A stretch of DNA of 64,000 bases from Streptomyces sp. SID12488 (GCF_010548275.1 NZ_JAAGLT010000002.1:392613-456612), one strand, 5' to 3'; shown: positions 51,769 to 61,095, counted from the first letter of the stretch. The notes: generated by a model not told the origin, from the letters alone. Program-made: numbers and translations.

Positions 51769-52941
51769 TCACGCGATGAGGGTGAGAGCGGGGGCCTGTG
51801 ACTTGGCCCCGCGAACCCACGTCATCCAGCCTCGGGCCGCGATGTTGTGGGACGAGTTGAGGTCTGCGTGCTCGACGAAGCCACAGACCCTGCAGGTGAA
51901 GACGGCCTGGGAGGGCCGGTTGTGCCGGTGGGTGTGGTGGCACTGGGAGCATTCCTGGCTGGTGTACGCCGGGTTGACGTGTACGAGCGGGATGCCGGAG
52001 CGCTTGGCCTTGTAGGCGATGAAGGTGCCCAGTTGGTGGAAGGACCAGGAGTGCAGGGTGGCGCGTTGGGGCTTCCTCAGCCGTACCCGTTCGCGGATGC
52101 CCGTGAGTTCTTCCAGGGCGATGCCGCGACCGGTGCGCTGTGCCACCGTCACGATGCTCTTGCTGATCTTGTGGTTGATGTCGCGGGCCCGCCGAGCTTC
52201 CTTGCCCGCGTGCTTTTTCGCCCGTCTCTTGGCGGACTTGGTGTTCTTCTTCTGCAGCTTGGTGCGCAGTTTCCGGTCGTTGTCTCGGCGCCGGTTCATC
52301 CGGCGCCCGCTGTGCCGGGCGCCGTCGGTGGTGGTGGCGATGTTCACGATGCCCAGATCCACCCCGAGGAAGGCGACGGGGTGGGTGTTCGGCTCGGCCT
52401 CGGCGATCTCACAGGTCGCCAGGAGGTACCACTGTCCACCGGTGCGGATCAGGTCCGATTCACCCTGACGGCAGCGGGCCACCATCGCCAGCTGTTCCGC
52501 CTGGCCGGTGAAGGCCACCTCTTTCATCCGCCCGCCGGTTGTCCAGATCGACACCGTGCGCTCCTGGTGCTGCCAGGACAGCATCCGGTCGTCGAATGGC
52601 TGAGCGGACTCGGCCCGGAAGGTGATCGGTTCGCCTGCCGCTTTCTCGTAGCGTTTGGTGCCGGGGCGGCCGTAGTTGCCCGCCTTGAGGTTGGCCCGCA
52701 GGCTGGTGTAGGCGTCGGCGGTCTTCTTGATGCTGTGCTGGGCCGCCTGGGCACCCAGTCCCCACCGCTCCTTGACCGCACTGTAGGTGCGATCCCGCAG
52801 CGCCCGCTTGGAGGTCGGTTTCTTCGCGAATGCCTCTGCCGACACCCAGTTCGCCGCTTCGTTGCAGGCGGTCAGGGTCGCCTCAAGTGCCGCCGCCTGC
52901 ACGGGCGTCGGCAGGAGCTTCACCCGCACCACCAGCTTCAT
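51769..52941 (-). CDS. tnpB: Intact TnpB nuclease (IS200/IS605 group)
   Basis: 390 aa. The N-terminal start MKLVVRVKLLPTPVQAAALEATL and SVKERWGLG... domain, then RuvC-I FLGVDLGIVNIAT (Asp near residue 193), RuvC-II GIALEEL (Glu), zinc ribbon CSQCHHTHRH...CRVCG, RuvC-III HADLNSSHNIA (Asp). All catalytic residues are present, so RNA-guided nuclease activity is plausible. No tnpA is nearby. TnpB proteins bind an omega RNA derived from the 3' end and element end; here that is 51700-51770, where a candidate stem (ATCGAAGCCATCGAT) exists. It lies inside an RND permease relic. Confidence 0.9.
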   Translation of the reverse strand: MKLVVRVKLLPTPVQAAALEATLTACNEAANWVSAEAFAKKPTSKRALRDRTYSAVKERWGLGAQAAQHSIKKTADAYTSLRANLKAGNYGRPGTKRYEKAAGEPITFRAESAQPFDDRMLSWQHQERTVSIWTTGGRMKEVAFTGQAEQLAMVARCRQGESDLIRTGGQWYLLATCEIAEAEPNTHPVAFLGVDLGIVNIATTTDGARHSGRRMNRRRDNDRKLRTKLQKKNTKSAKRRAKKHAGKEARRARDINHKISKSIVTVAQRTGRGIALEELTGIRERVRLRKPQRATLHSWSFHQLGTFIAYKAKRSGIPLVHVNPAYTSQECSQCHHTHRHNRPSQAVFTCRVCGFVEHADLNSSHNIAARGWMTWVRGAKSQAPALTLIA

Positions 52942-53149
52942 GGCCACCGACTCTAAACAGTTCACCGCCCGCACCACACCGTCCGCTCATCGGATCACCC
53001 GATTGAGTGAGATGCCGGTCGACCGGGGTAGCTGTGACCACCTCCGGCAACAACGGAACTCGTCCTGCTCCGCTGGATTTCGCCACACACGGATTCGCCG
53101 GGCAAGGTGCTGGGGCGCTTCGCGTCACGGCCCCGGGTGCGATTCCTCT

Positions 53150-53989
53150 CAGGTGTGAATGCCCGTGGTTCCTCGCACGATCAGGCTGAAGGCGCTGAAG
53201 CTGGGCGCGGTGAAACGCGGCGACATAGCGGACGTGTGACTGGTCGACGGCCCGGTGTCGATGACCCGGATCGACGGCCAGCGGGCCGCGACGATCACGG
53301 CGAGACCGACGGGCGACAACACGGGCGCGGTCAGCGCGGACCTCACCTCGAAGCTGGACGCCCTCAAGCTCCCCGCAGGTGCGACGGCGGAGATCGGCGG
53401 GGTGTCGTCGGACCAGGACGACGCGTTCAAGAACCTGGCGCTGGCGATGCTGGCGGCGATCGCGATCGTCTTCATGCTCCTGGTGGCGACGTTCCGCTCG
53501 CTGGTCCAGCCCCTGATCCTCCTGGTGTCGATCCCGTTCGCGGCAACGGGCGCGATCGGCCTGCTGGTTGCCACGGGCACCCCGATGGGCGTCCCGGCGA
53601 TGATCGGCATGCTGATGCTGATCGGCATCGTGGTGACGAACGCGATCGTCCTGATCGACCTGATCAACCAGTACCGCGGCCAGGGCTACGGAGTGGTCGA
53701 GGCTGTGGTCGAAGGCGGCCGTCACCGGCTCCGCCCGATCCTGATGACGGCCCTGGCGACCATCTTCGCCCTCCTCCCGATGGCGCTGGGCGTGACGGGC
53801 GAGGGCGGCTTCATCGCCCAGCCGCTCGCGGTGGTCGTCATCGGCGGCCTGATCACGTCAACTGCCTTGACCCTGCTGCTGGTTCCGACGCTGTACGCGG
53901 TGGTGGAGCTGCGGAAGGAACGGCGGACGAAGAAGAAGGCGGCGAAGCGGGAGCCGAAGCCGGAGGTGCTGGAGCCGGCCGGGGTGTGA
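53150..53989 (+). pseudogene. RND efflux permease relic, C-terminal part
   Basis: The reading frame matches the C-terminal third of actinobacterial RND permeases: MTRIDGQRAATITARPTGDN, then SDQDDAFKNLALAMLAAIAIVFMLL, ATGTPMGVPAMIGMLMLIGI and GEGGFIAQPLAVVVIGGLI. A TGA at 53237-53239 interrupts the conserved KRGDIADV-LVDGPVSM stretch, so the real frame starts before 53255 and is broken. It ends in a Lys/Arg tail. With 51551-51694 it marks a once-complete gene, now lacking about 350 codons. The remaining 53255-53989 stretch could still be translated from a GTG, but as a fragment. Confidence 0.85.
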
Positions 53990-53996
53990 CCGGCTG

Positions 53997-54052
53997 ACAG
54001 AGCGAAAGGGCGGCCGGGTCGCGTACGCGACCCGGCCGCCCTTTCGCTCTGT
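53997..54052. terminator. 28-bp perfect palindromic terminator
   Basis: ACAGAGCGAAAGGGCGGCCG... mirrored exactly by ...CGGCCGCCCTTTCGCTCTGT, both arms 28 bp with no unpaired bases at the centre. Directly after the RND relic. Strong termination signal in both directions. Confidence 0.9.
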
Positions 54053-54690
54053 CTTATGCCTTCAGCGAGTTGACGAACATGTCCCAGATCGCGGCTGGGA
54101 CGACGAATACGGACCCTCGAGGGCTCTTGCTGTCGCGGACGAGTTGGAGACGGATCTGTTTAACTCGGCGGAGTTCGTCGTACGGCTGGCTGAGGCGCTG
54201 TGGGGCAGGCGGTGCTGGCGTTTTCGATGAGTCTCACAGGCGTAACCGTGGGTCTCCGAATCCGCCGACGCGGAAAATCTCCGAAATCGCAAAGGCGAAG
54301 GTTCCGAGTCGTTCACCCTCGCGGCGGTTCCAAAGTCCTGCCGGTCGGCGATCCGTGATGGCCACGACAGCCTGACGATGCTACGACGAGTGGCCTCTCG
54401 TGCGGCGAAGCTCTGGATTGACGCTGTTGAACCACGAGGTCGCCCGCATCGCCCAGAGCTTCGACGTGTCGCCCGCCGTGGCGGTCAACGGCGATGCCTG
54501 GCGACCGAGTGCGCGATAAGGAAAAAATGACATAAAAGGTAATCGAAGACGATCGACAACTGTCGAAATGGAAAGCGCTTACGCTAGGATTTGGGCATCG
54601 CTTGGCTTCTGCGTTATCGGCCGTGGCGCGAAATAGCTGGCTGGCAAGCGGGACCCAGTCCTCATACAGGCCTCTTCCGGGAGTAGATCG
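54053..54690. other. Gene-poor, decayed region
   Basis: 638 bp without a convincing gene. On the plus strand, 54087-54220 reads DRGWDDEYGPSRALAVADEL and ETDLFNSAEFVVRLAEALWG before a stop, which looks like a protein fragment of unknown family. Another stretch, 54426-54520, reads LNHEVARIAQSFDVSPAVAV. Short A/T-richer patches (around 54525-54545) are unlike the core. These look like remains of decayed genes. Confidence 0.5.
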
Positions 54691-55152
54691 ATGCGTCGAC
54701 GGCGCCGTGACCAACCTCGCGATCCCTTGGCGTCAGCGCTCCCGGATGCGATTGCGATTGCGATCCCAGAGGTAGTCACCCTTATAGAAATCTTCGAGCA
54801 CGCCCATGCCCTCATAGTCGATTTGAGTGAGGTCGACAAAGAAACCCTCGCCAGGGCCAGTGGATCCAGTTTGATACCGATGCTTTACGCGCGAGCTGGA
54901 TTCAGCTCAATCCAGGGGCGCCGCAGTGTTCCTTTACTCGCCGACGAGATTGGTCTTCTCGAGGCCGCCGTGATTAACCTGGAGTCTTATCAGGGGAACG
55001 AGGCCGTTCTGTGCGCCGGCTATCAATTATTGGAAGATTTTGCGAACCGCAAGAGAAACACCTCCCCTGTGTGTCACGTACACGGAATTCTGGCCTTCGC
55101 CGGTGAGGCTGAGGGTACGACCAGCGGATCGGTAGCTCCTTCCTTGGCGTGA
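54691..55152 (+). CDS. Hypothetical protein in accessory region
   Basis: 153 aa. GGGAG eight bases upstream of ATG 54691. Soluble: an Arg-rich start, IAIAIPEVVTLIEIFEHAHALIVDL, then LLADEIGLLEAAVINLESYQ, and one Cys-containing helix. Codon use is weaker in third-position GC than the core genes (for example ATA, TTA and AAA codons), which suggests recent acquisition or decay. No family recognised. Its 3' end faces the ATPase relic. Confidence 0.5.
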   Translation: MRRRRRDQPRDPLASALPDAIAIAIPEVVTLIEIFEHAHALIVDLSEVDKETLARASGSSLIPMLYARAGFSSIQGRRSVPLLADEIGLLEAAVINLESYQGNEAVLCAGYQLLEDFANRKRNTSPVCHVHGILAFAGEAEGTTSGSVAPSLA

Positions 55153-55189
55153 CGCCGAGGCCAGGTCGGAGGGCCGGAGCGGTCTCGTG

Positions 55190-55760
55190 GCGTTCGGTTC
55201 CCGAGGTGACGTCGATGGGCAGACCGCCGAAGGTGTCGGGTTCCGCGTGCCAGGAGACCCACTCACGGCACAGGTGCTCGAGGTGGAGGCCGACGACCTT
55301 GCCAAGGAAGGTGTCCCGGGACAGCGCCCAGGCCGGCGCCGCGTTGTGTCGGCGGGGCAGGTGGGCCTGGTCGGGGCGTACCACCGCGTGGTGGAACGTG
55401 ATCAGCGGTTCGGCGATGCGGTACGCACTGCGGTTGCCGGCCGAGACCGCCGCGAGGACGGAGTGACAGAGCGCGCGATCACGTACGCCCGGTTCTGCGG
55501 CCAGCAGGTACTCCGCCTCGCCGTACAGCGGACGGGCCGGGTTGAGGGCCGTACGGCAGACCCAGTCGTCGAAGTCGTCCAGTCCTGTCGGTGCGTCGTC
55601 GTCGACGAACTCCCGTCGGTAGGCCGGGGTTCCGCCGACCGTGGCGTGGGTGAGGACCGAGAGCCTCGGGTCGGTGATGTCCCAGAAGGAGGATGCGGGG
55701 GTGGCGGCGCAGATGACGGCCCGCGCGCACCCCGATGGCCCGCTGGAGGCGGGACGGGCG
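55190..55760 (-). pseudogene. Archaeal-type ATPase (DUF234-like) relic
   Basis: The minus-strand frame reads SSFWDITDPRLSVLTHATVG, GTPAYRREFVDDDAPTGLDD, FDDWVCRTALNPARPLYGEA, EYLLAAEPGVRDRALCHSVL, AAVSAGNRSAYRIAEPLITF, then LEHLCREWVSWHAEPDTFGG. This matches the C-terminal half of AAA-type ATPases with the DUF234 domain. About 40 residues of the winged helix are missing between SAGN and RSAYRI, and the P-loop part is absent. Truncated and not functional. Confidence 0.7.
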
Positions 55761-55866
55761 CGGCAAGGTCACCTCGTTCTTGGGGATGCGCGTCAAATAT
55801 GTGCATCCCCAAGAACGCGAGTGCACCCGAATGGACACGGGCGGCGCCATTCACCCGGTAACCCGC

Positions 55867-57051
55867 CTACGGCAGCGCCAGCATCCGCTCAAGCGCCAGC
55901 TTCGCGAACGTCTCCGTCTCCCTGTCCACGGAGATCTGGTTCACCAGCTTGCCCTCGGCCAGGGACTCCAGGGTCCAGACCAGGTGGGGAAGGTCGATCC
56001 GGTTCATCGTCGAGCAGAAGCAGACCGTCTTGTCGAGGAACACGACTTCCTTGCCCTCGGGTGCGAAACGGTTCGCCAGGCGGCGGACCAGGTTCAGCTC
56101 GGTCCCGATGGCCCACTTGGAACCGGCCGGGGCCGCCTCCAGCGCCTTGATGATGTACTCCGTGGAGCCGACGTAGTCCGCCGCCTCCACCACCTCGTGC
56201 TTGCACTCCGGGTGGACCAGGACGTTCACGCCGGGGATCCGTTCCCGGACGTCGTTCACCGAGTCCACGCTGAAGCGTCCGTGCACCGAGCAGTGGCCGC
56301 GCCAAAGGATCATCTTCGCGTCGCGCAGCTGCTCCGCCGTCAGGCCGCCGTTCGGCTTGTGCGGGTTGTAGAGGACGCAGTCGTCGAGCGACATCCCCAT
56401 GTCCCGCACGGCCGTGTTGCGGCCCAGGTGCTGGTCCGGCAGGAACAGGACCTTCTCGCCCTGTTCGAAGGCCCACTCGAGGGCGCGTTCGGCATTGGAC
56501 GACGTACAGATCGTGCCGCCGTGCTTCCCGGTGAACGCCTTGATGTCCGCCGAGGAGTTCATGTAGGAGACGGGCACGACCTGGTCGGCCACCCCGGCCT
56601 CCGTCAGAACGTCCCAGCACTCGGCCACCTGTTCGGCCGTCGCCATGTCCGCCATCGAGCAGCCGGCGGCCAGGTCGGGCAGGACCACCTTCTGGTCGTC
56701 GCCGGTCAGGATGTCCGCCGACTCCGCCATGAAGTGCACACCGCAGAACACGATGTACTCCGCCTCCGGACGCGCCGCCGCGTCCCGGGCCAGCTTGAAG
56801 GAGTCACCCGTGACGTCCGCGAACTGGATGACCTCGTCGCGCTGGTAGTGATGGCCGAGGACGAAGACCTTCTCGCCGAGCTTCTCCTTGGCAGCACGGG
56901 CACGTGCCACCAGGTTCGGGTCGGAGGGGGAGGGCAGGTCGCCGGGGCACTCCACGCCACGCTCGCTCCGCGGGTCGGCCTCACGGCCGAGGAGCAGCAG
57001 GGCGAGGGGCGTCGGCTGTACGTCGAGGTCCTGGGTCTGGGCGGTGGTCAC
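55867..57051 (-). CDS. nadA: Quinolinate synthase
   Basis: 394 aa. Joins iminoaspartate and dihydroxyacetone phosphate to quinolinate for NAD synthesis, with a 4Fe-4S cluster. Cluster cysteines appear in YIVFCGVHFMAESADI, ILWRGHCSVHGRF and TVCFCSTMNRID. Substrate motifs: VLGHHYQRDEVIQFADVTGDS and NPHKPNGG. The start is GTG 57051 with GAAAGG about nine bases upstream; the frame reaches 57081. nadB and nadC are not next to it. Cluster assembly may use erpA, 290 bp away and divergent. Confidence 0.96.
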   Translation of the reverse strand: MTTAQTQDLDVQPTPLALLLLGREADPRSERGVECPGDLPSPSDPNLVARARAAKEKLGEKVFVLGHHYQRDEVIQFADVTGDSFKLARDAAARPEAEYIVFCGVHFMAESADILTGDDQKVVLPDLAAGCSMADMATAEQVAECWDVLTEAGVADQVVPVSYMNSSADIKAFTGKHGGTICTSSNAERALEWAFEQGEKVLFLPDQHLGRNTAVRDMGMSLDDCVLYNPHKPNGGLTAEQLRDAKMILWRGHCSVHGRFSVDSVNDVRERIPGVNVLVHPECKHEVVEAADYVGSTEYIIKALEAAPAGSKWAIGTELNLVRRLANRFAPEGKEVVFLDKTVCFCSTMNRIDLPHLVWTLESLAEGKLVNQISVDRETETFAKLALERMLALP

Positions 57052-57342
57052 GACACGCACCCTTTCTGTTCTGCCGTTCAAGCCTTTTCGTCTAATTGAC
57101 GTTATCTATCGTAACCCCTTCACGTCACTTTGACGAGGTTCATTGCGTCGATGTGACATGAATCCCGGCGCCCGGCCGGAGCCGGACCGGAGCCCGTCCA
57201 CAGGTCGCTGTTCGCGTTTCCGCGTGTGTGCGAGCATGGAGAGGAGAACGGAAAGAAACAGACTCTCGGCCCGGAATGAATCCGCGGCCCCGCCGGTTGC
57301 ACTCGTCGGCAGAAGTCTCCGTACAACCCGGGAGAGATGTAG

Positions 57343-57699
57343 ATGTCCGTATCGGACGAGACCAGCACCGTCACCGACGGCATCATCCTGTCCGACGCCG
57401 CCGCGGCGAAGGTCAAGGCCCTGCTCGACCAGGAAGGCCGCGAGGACCTCGCGCTGCGTGTCGCGGTCCAGCCCGGCGGTTGCTCGGGTCTGCGCTACCA
57501 ACTGTTCTTCGACGAGCGTTCCCTCGACGGTGACGTTCTCAAGGACTTCGACGGCGTCAAGGTCGTCACCGACCGTATGAGCGCTCCCTACCTCGGCGGC
57601 GCCTCCATCGACTTCGTCGACACCATCGAGAAGCAGGGCTTCACGATCGACAACCCGAACGCGACGGGCTCCTGCGCCTGCGGTGACTCCTTCAGCTAG
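57343..57699 (+). CDS. erpA: A-type iron-sulfur carrier (ErpA/HesB)
   Basis: 118 aa. Delivers Fe-S clusters to apo-enzymes. The family cysteines are in LRVAVQPGGCSGLRYQLFFDE and the C-terminal GSCACGDSFS (CxC). GGGAGAG precedes the ATG. Divergent from nadA, whose product needs a 4Fe-4S cluster, which makes the pairing sensible. Ends before a terminator. Confidence 0.95.
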   Translation: MSVSDETSTVTDGIILSDAAAAKVKALLDQEGREDLALRVAVQPGGCSGLRYQLFFDERSLDGDVLKDFDGVKVVTDRMSAPYLGGASIDFVDTIEKQGFTIDNPNATGSCACGDSFS

Positions 57700-57731
57700 G
57701 CCGTAGGGCCGTCAGGCCACAAGGCCGTCAC

Positions 57732-57770
57732 GTGAAGGCGGCGCCCCCTCCGAGGGGGCGCCGCCTTCAC
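57732..57770. terminator. Terminator between erpA and membrane protein gene
   Basis: GTGAAGGCGGCGCCCCCTC and GAGGGGGCGCCGCCTTCAC, a 19-bp perfect stem with a tight loop (some inner pairs must open). Between two convergent genes and probably used by both. Confidence 0.9.
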
Positions 57771-57805
57771 GCGTACCGGGGGAGCCCGAAAGGGGCCCGG
57801 GTCGA

Positions 57806-59458
57806 CTACTTGTTGACGAAGTCGCCCTTGGGGATCGACTCCCCGTCCGCCCCCACGACCTTCCGGTCGCCCAGCGGCTCGTCCAGCCGCACCGTCGTGT
57901 ACGTCGCCTTGGCGAGCGCGATACAGACCGTGCCCTTCTTGGTCGTCGAGGTCGCGGTCACCGTGACCTGCTCACCGTTGTCCCCGTCCTCGCTCGCCGA
58001 CGCCGAGTACTTGCTGCACACCCCGCCCCAGAAGCCCACGGTCAGCTCCTTGCCGTCACCGGAGACCGTGTAGCCCTCGATCTTCATGTCACTCGTCGTC
58101 GTCCCGGACGTCGGCTCGTCGCCCGGTGCGGTCGGCGTGGCCGTCGGGGACGGCTCCGCACTGGTCGCGTCCCCGGCCAGGTACCGGGGGTCGACCGCCG
58201 GATACGTCACCGTGAAGCCCTTGGCGGCACCCTGCGCCCGTACCTCGAACAGCCACGACGGCACCAGCGCAGGCCGCCCCGACACGGAGTGCGAAGCCAG
58301 CCCGAACACCGCCTTGCCGACGGTGAGCGACTCCTTCTGCCCCGTCGTCGTCGTAGTGGTGGCCCCGCACGGTGCCTCCAGACGGTCCTTCAGCGGTACG
58401 GGGCTGGCGCAGCCCCCGATGCCCATACGGTGCTCGGGAGTCGCCCCGGCGCCCGGCTCGTTGAGCAGGGCCAGCGTCGCCTTGGCACTGATCACCGGGT
58501 ACGTGTCGCTCTTCACCGGCGTCGCCAACTGGCCGCTGCCGCTGACCACTTCGCCCTGCGCGCTGATCTGGAGGCCGGTCGTCCAGCCGTAGGTGGGCAG
58601 TCCGCCGACCACCGGATCGGCGTTCACCACCCGCTGGGTGCCTGTCAGTTGGCTCGCGTCCAGTTTCGCGTCGTCCTGGCCGACCGCCTTCAGGACCGGC
58701 GCCGCGGCCTTCTTCGCCGCCGCCTCGCTCACCGGATCGACGGTCGTCCCCTCGGCGCCCGTGCCGGAGTTCTGCGCGCACACGGTCGTGCTCTTGCAGT
58801 TGTCGGGACCGCCGAGAAGGTACCGGCTGAAGGACCAGGTCCCCGGCGCCTGCTTGTTCACCCGCAGGAACGGGCCCGTCCCGTCCTTCGCCGTGCCGAC
58901 CAGCCAGCTGTCGGCCTCCGTCACCGGCTTCCCCTCGACGCCGAGCGCCTTGGCCAGCCGGGTCACCTCGGCGGCCGTGATCGTTTCCTCGCCCTTCTTC
59001 GCCATCGTGTACACCGGCGCCGAGGCGGGCCCGGCGGGCAGCGCGCCGTCCGCCCGGTAGGTCACCCCGTTCGGGTCGGGCTCGCCGGGCGCGATGCCGT
59101 TCGTACCGCCCGTGTCATCCGTACCGCCCGTGCCGCCCTCGGTGTAGCCGTCGAGGGCCAGCGGCGGGGGAGTGGTGCTGTCGCCGCCGGGCGCGGAGTT
59201 GTCCGTACGATCGTCGGCGCCCGAGCCGCCGGTCAGGCCGGCGGTGAGGTACGCCCCGCCGCCCCCGACGAGCAGGACCGCGGCGGCGACCGACGCGACG
59301 AGCACCGGGGACCGGCGCCGGGACGGACGCTCCGTGTCGCTCTCCTCCGGCGTGGCCTCGGTGGTGCCGTCCGCCTCGGCCTCGGTGGCCTCGGTGGCCT
59401 TGTCGTCGGCCTTGTCGTCGGCGTCGGCGTCGTCGTGATCGGGTCGCTCGGTGTTCAC
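57806..59458 (-). CDS. Membrane-anchored exported protein, unknown
   Basis: 550 aa. GTG 59458 has GGAG seven bases upstream. The first 45 residues are acidic (HDDADADDKADDKATEATEAEAD), then a basic RRRR, one membrane segment (SPVLVASVAAAVLLVGGGGAYL), then a Gly/Thr/Asp-rich linker and a large outside domain with six Cys (NCKSTTVC, GGCASPV, EAPCGAT). Looks like a type II anchored extracytoplasmic protein. Tandem-like Thr-rich spots occur (ATTTTTTGQ). No enzymatic motif. Known in Streptomyces as conserved hypothetical. Confidence 0.75.
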   Translation of the reverse strand: MNTERPDHDDADADDKADDKATEATEAEADGTTEATPEESDTERPSRRRSPVLVASVAAAVLLVGGGGAYLTAGLTGGSGADDRTDNSAPGGDSTTPPPLALDGYTEGGTGGTDDTGGTNGIAPGEPDPNGVTYRADGALPAGPASAPVYTMAKKGEETITAAEVTRLAKALGVEGKPVTEADSWLVGTAKDGTGPFLRVNKQAPGTWSFSRYLLGGPDNCKSTTVCAQNSGTGAEGTTVDPVSEAAAKKAAAPVLKAVGQDDAKLDASQLTGTQRVVNADPVVGGLPTYGWTTGLQISAQGEVVSGSGQLATPVKSDTYPVISAKATLALLNEPGAGATPEHRMGIGGCASPVPLKDRLEAPCGATTTTTTGQKESLTVGKAVFGLASHSVSGRPALVPSWLFEVRAQGAAKGFTVTYPAVDPRYLAGDATSAEPSPTATPTAPGDEPTSGTTTSDMKIEGYTVSGDGKELTVGFWGGVCSKYSASASEDGDNGEQVTVTATSTTKKGTVCIALAKATYTTVRLDEPLGDRKVVGADGESIPKGDFVNK

Positions 59459-59652
59459 CGCATCGCTCCTTGGGCTCCCAGCTGTCCCGGCTGTCCCGAC
59501 CACCCGGCCCTGTCACAGACAGGCACCGGGAGGTCGTACACCGCGTCCTCTTTACGGGGGACAGCGATGGGACGCAGCGGGGGAGCGCACGGTTCCCGTC
59601 GAGCGCTGGTCGGCGGGGTGCCGTCGGTCGCGGGCCCTCGTCCGGGCCGGGC

Positions 59653-59898
59653 CTAGTCGCCGTACTCGGGCATCGCGTCCACCAGCCGCGCCGAGGCGGG
59701 CGGGACGGTCACGCCGTGGATACGGGACGGGGAGACGGGCAGGGCGATGATCCGGTCCGGGGCCGCCCAGTGCGGCGCCATCCGGGCGCAGTCGCCGCGC
59801 AGGGAGGCCAGATCCCCTTCGAGATCGTGCGGGGCGGCACCCGGTCCGGAGTGCAGTTGCTGGACCTGAAGGGCCTGGTGGATCTTGAAGTTGGTCAT
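59653..59898 (-). CDS. Small hypothetical protein
   Basis: 81 aa from ATG 59898 (MTNFKIHQALQVQQLHSGPGAAPHDLEGDLASLRGDC), with weak ribosome site. Soluble, mixed charge, one Trp. Divergent from the PfkB kinase gene across 133 bp that holds a short inverted repeat, ACTATCGGGTAGT. No family recognised. An overlapping longer frame is not used. Confidence 0.55.
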   Translation of the reverse strand: MTNFKIHQALQVQQLHSGPGAAPHDLEGDLASLRGDCARMAPHWAAPDRIIALPVSPSRIHGVTVPPASARLVDAMPEYGD

Positions 59899-60031
59899 AG
59901 TGGAACCGTATGCACCGGATACTCGGCGAGAAAGATCTACTATCGGGTAGTTTTGCCGCTTCAGCGAGCACGGGCCGACCGGGTAGCGTGAACTGTCAAT
60001 CCCCCTCCCCTCCCAGGAGAGTGTCCCCGTC

Positions 60032-61006
60032 GTGCGTATCGCAGTCACCGGCTCCATCGCCACCGACCACCTCATGACCTTCCCCGGCCGTTTCGCCGAC
60101 CAGTTCGTAGCGGACCAGCTGCACACGGTCTCGCTGTCCTTCCTGGTCGACAACCTCGACGTACGCCGGGGTGGCGTGGGCGCGAACATCGCCTTCGGCA
60201 TGGGCCAGCTCGGCACCAGGCCGATCCTGGTCGGAGCCGCAGGCGCCGACTTCGACGAGTACCGCGCCTGGCTGGACCGCCACGGCGTGGACACCGACTC
60301 GGTGCGTATCTCCGAGACGCTGCACACCGCGCGTTTCGTGTGCACCACCGACTCGGACCACAACCAGATCGGCTCCTTCTACACCGGCGCCATGAGCGAG
60401 GCCCGGCTGATCGAGCTGAAGACCGTCGCCGACCGTGTCGGCGGCCTCGACCTGGTCTCGATCGGCGCGGACGACCCGGAGGCGATGCTCCGCCACACCG
60501 AGGAGTGCCGCACGCGGTCCATCCCGTTCGCCGCCGACTTCTCCCAGCAGATCGCCCGCATGGGCGGCGACGACATCAAGGTCCTGCTGGAAGGTGCCGC
60601 CTACCTCTTCTCGAACGAGTACGAGAAGGGCCTCATCGAGTCGAAGACCGGCTGGTCCGACGCCGAGATCCTCGCCAAGGTCGGCACCCGGGTGACCACC
60701 CTCGGCGCCAAGGGCGTACGCATCGAGCGCGTCGGCGAGGAGCCGATCGAGGTCGGCTGCCCGGACGAGGAGGCCAAGGTCGAGCCCACGGGCGTCGGCG
60801 ACGCGTTCCGCGCGGGGTTCCTGTCGGGACTGGCGTGGGGCGTCTCCCTGGAGCGTGCCGCACAGGTCGGCTGCATGCTGGCGACTCTCGTCATCGAGAC
60901 GGTGGGTACGCAGGAGTACCAGCTGCGGCGGGCCCACTTCATGGAGCGGTTCGCCAAGGCGTACGGCGATGAGGCCGCGGCGGAGGTCCAGGGGCATCTG
61001 GGCTGA
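60032..61006 (+). CDS. PfkB-family carbohydrate kinase
   Basis: 324 aa from GTG 60032, AGGAG about 11 bases upstream. The N-terminal MRIAVTGSIATDHLMTFPGRF and VRRGGVGANIAFGMGQLG form the PfkB sugar-binding signature; the C-terminal VEPTGVGDAFRAGFLSGLAWG carries the catalytic Asp and anion hole. The EPTGVGD variant and overall size resemble adenosine kinase-like members, so the substrate may be a nucleoside or sugar. Cytoplasmic. A family A repeat follows the stop. Confidence 0.92.
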   Translation: MRIAVTGSIATDHLMTFPGRFADQFVADQLHTVSLSFLVDNLDVRRGGVGANIAFGMGQLGTRPILVGAAGADFDEYRAWLDRHGVDTDSVRISETLHTARFVCTTDSDHNQIGSFYTGAMSEARLIELKTVADRVGGLDLVSIGADDPEAMLRHTEECRTRSIPFAADFSQQIARMGGDDIKVLLEGAAYLFSNEYEKGLIESKTGWSDAEILAKVGTRVTTLGAKGVRIERVGEEPIEVGCPDEEAKVEPTGVGDAFRAGFLSGLAWGVSLERAAQVGCMLATLVIETVGTQEYQLRRAHFMERFAKAYGDEAAAEVQGHLG

Positions 61007-61017
61007 GTGCCGGGTGC

Positions 61018-61084
61018 GGGTGCGTGGGGGCTGGTCGCGCACCCGCGGCGGTAGCCGCAAATCGATACAGCCCCGCGCCCCTGA
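61018..61084 (-). repeat. Dispersed repeat family A, copy
   Basis: Minus orientation: GGGCTGTATCGATTTGCGGC then ACCGCCGCGGGTGCGCGACC. Positioned between the convergent PfkB kinase and desulfurase genes. Confidence 0.7.
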
Positions 61085-61095
61085 AGGCAGGTCGG

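Noticed and set aside
54313..54714. Minus-strand frame in the decayed region
   Set aside because: No ribosome site and no coherent protein pattern.
55187..55861. Plus-strand frame antisense to the ATPase relic
   Set aside because: The minus strand has recognisable ATPase sequence, so this frame is a mirror.
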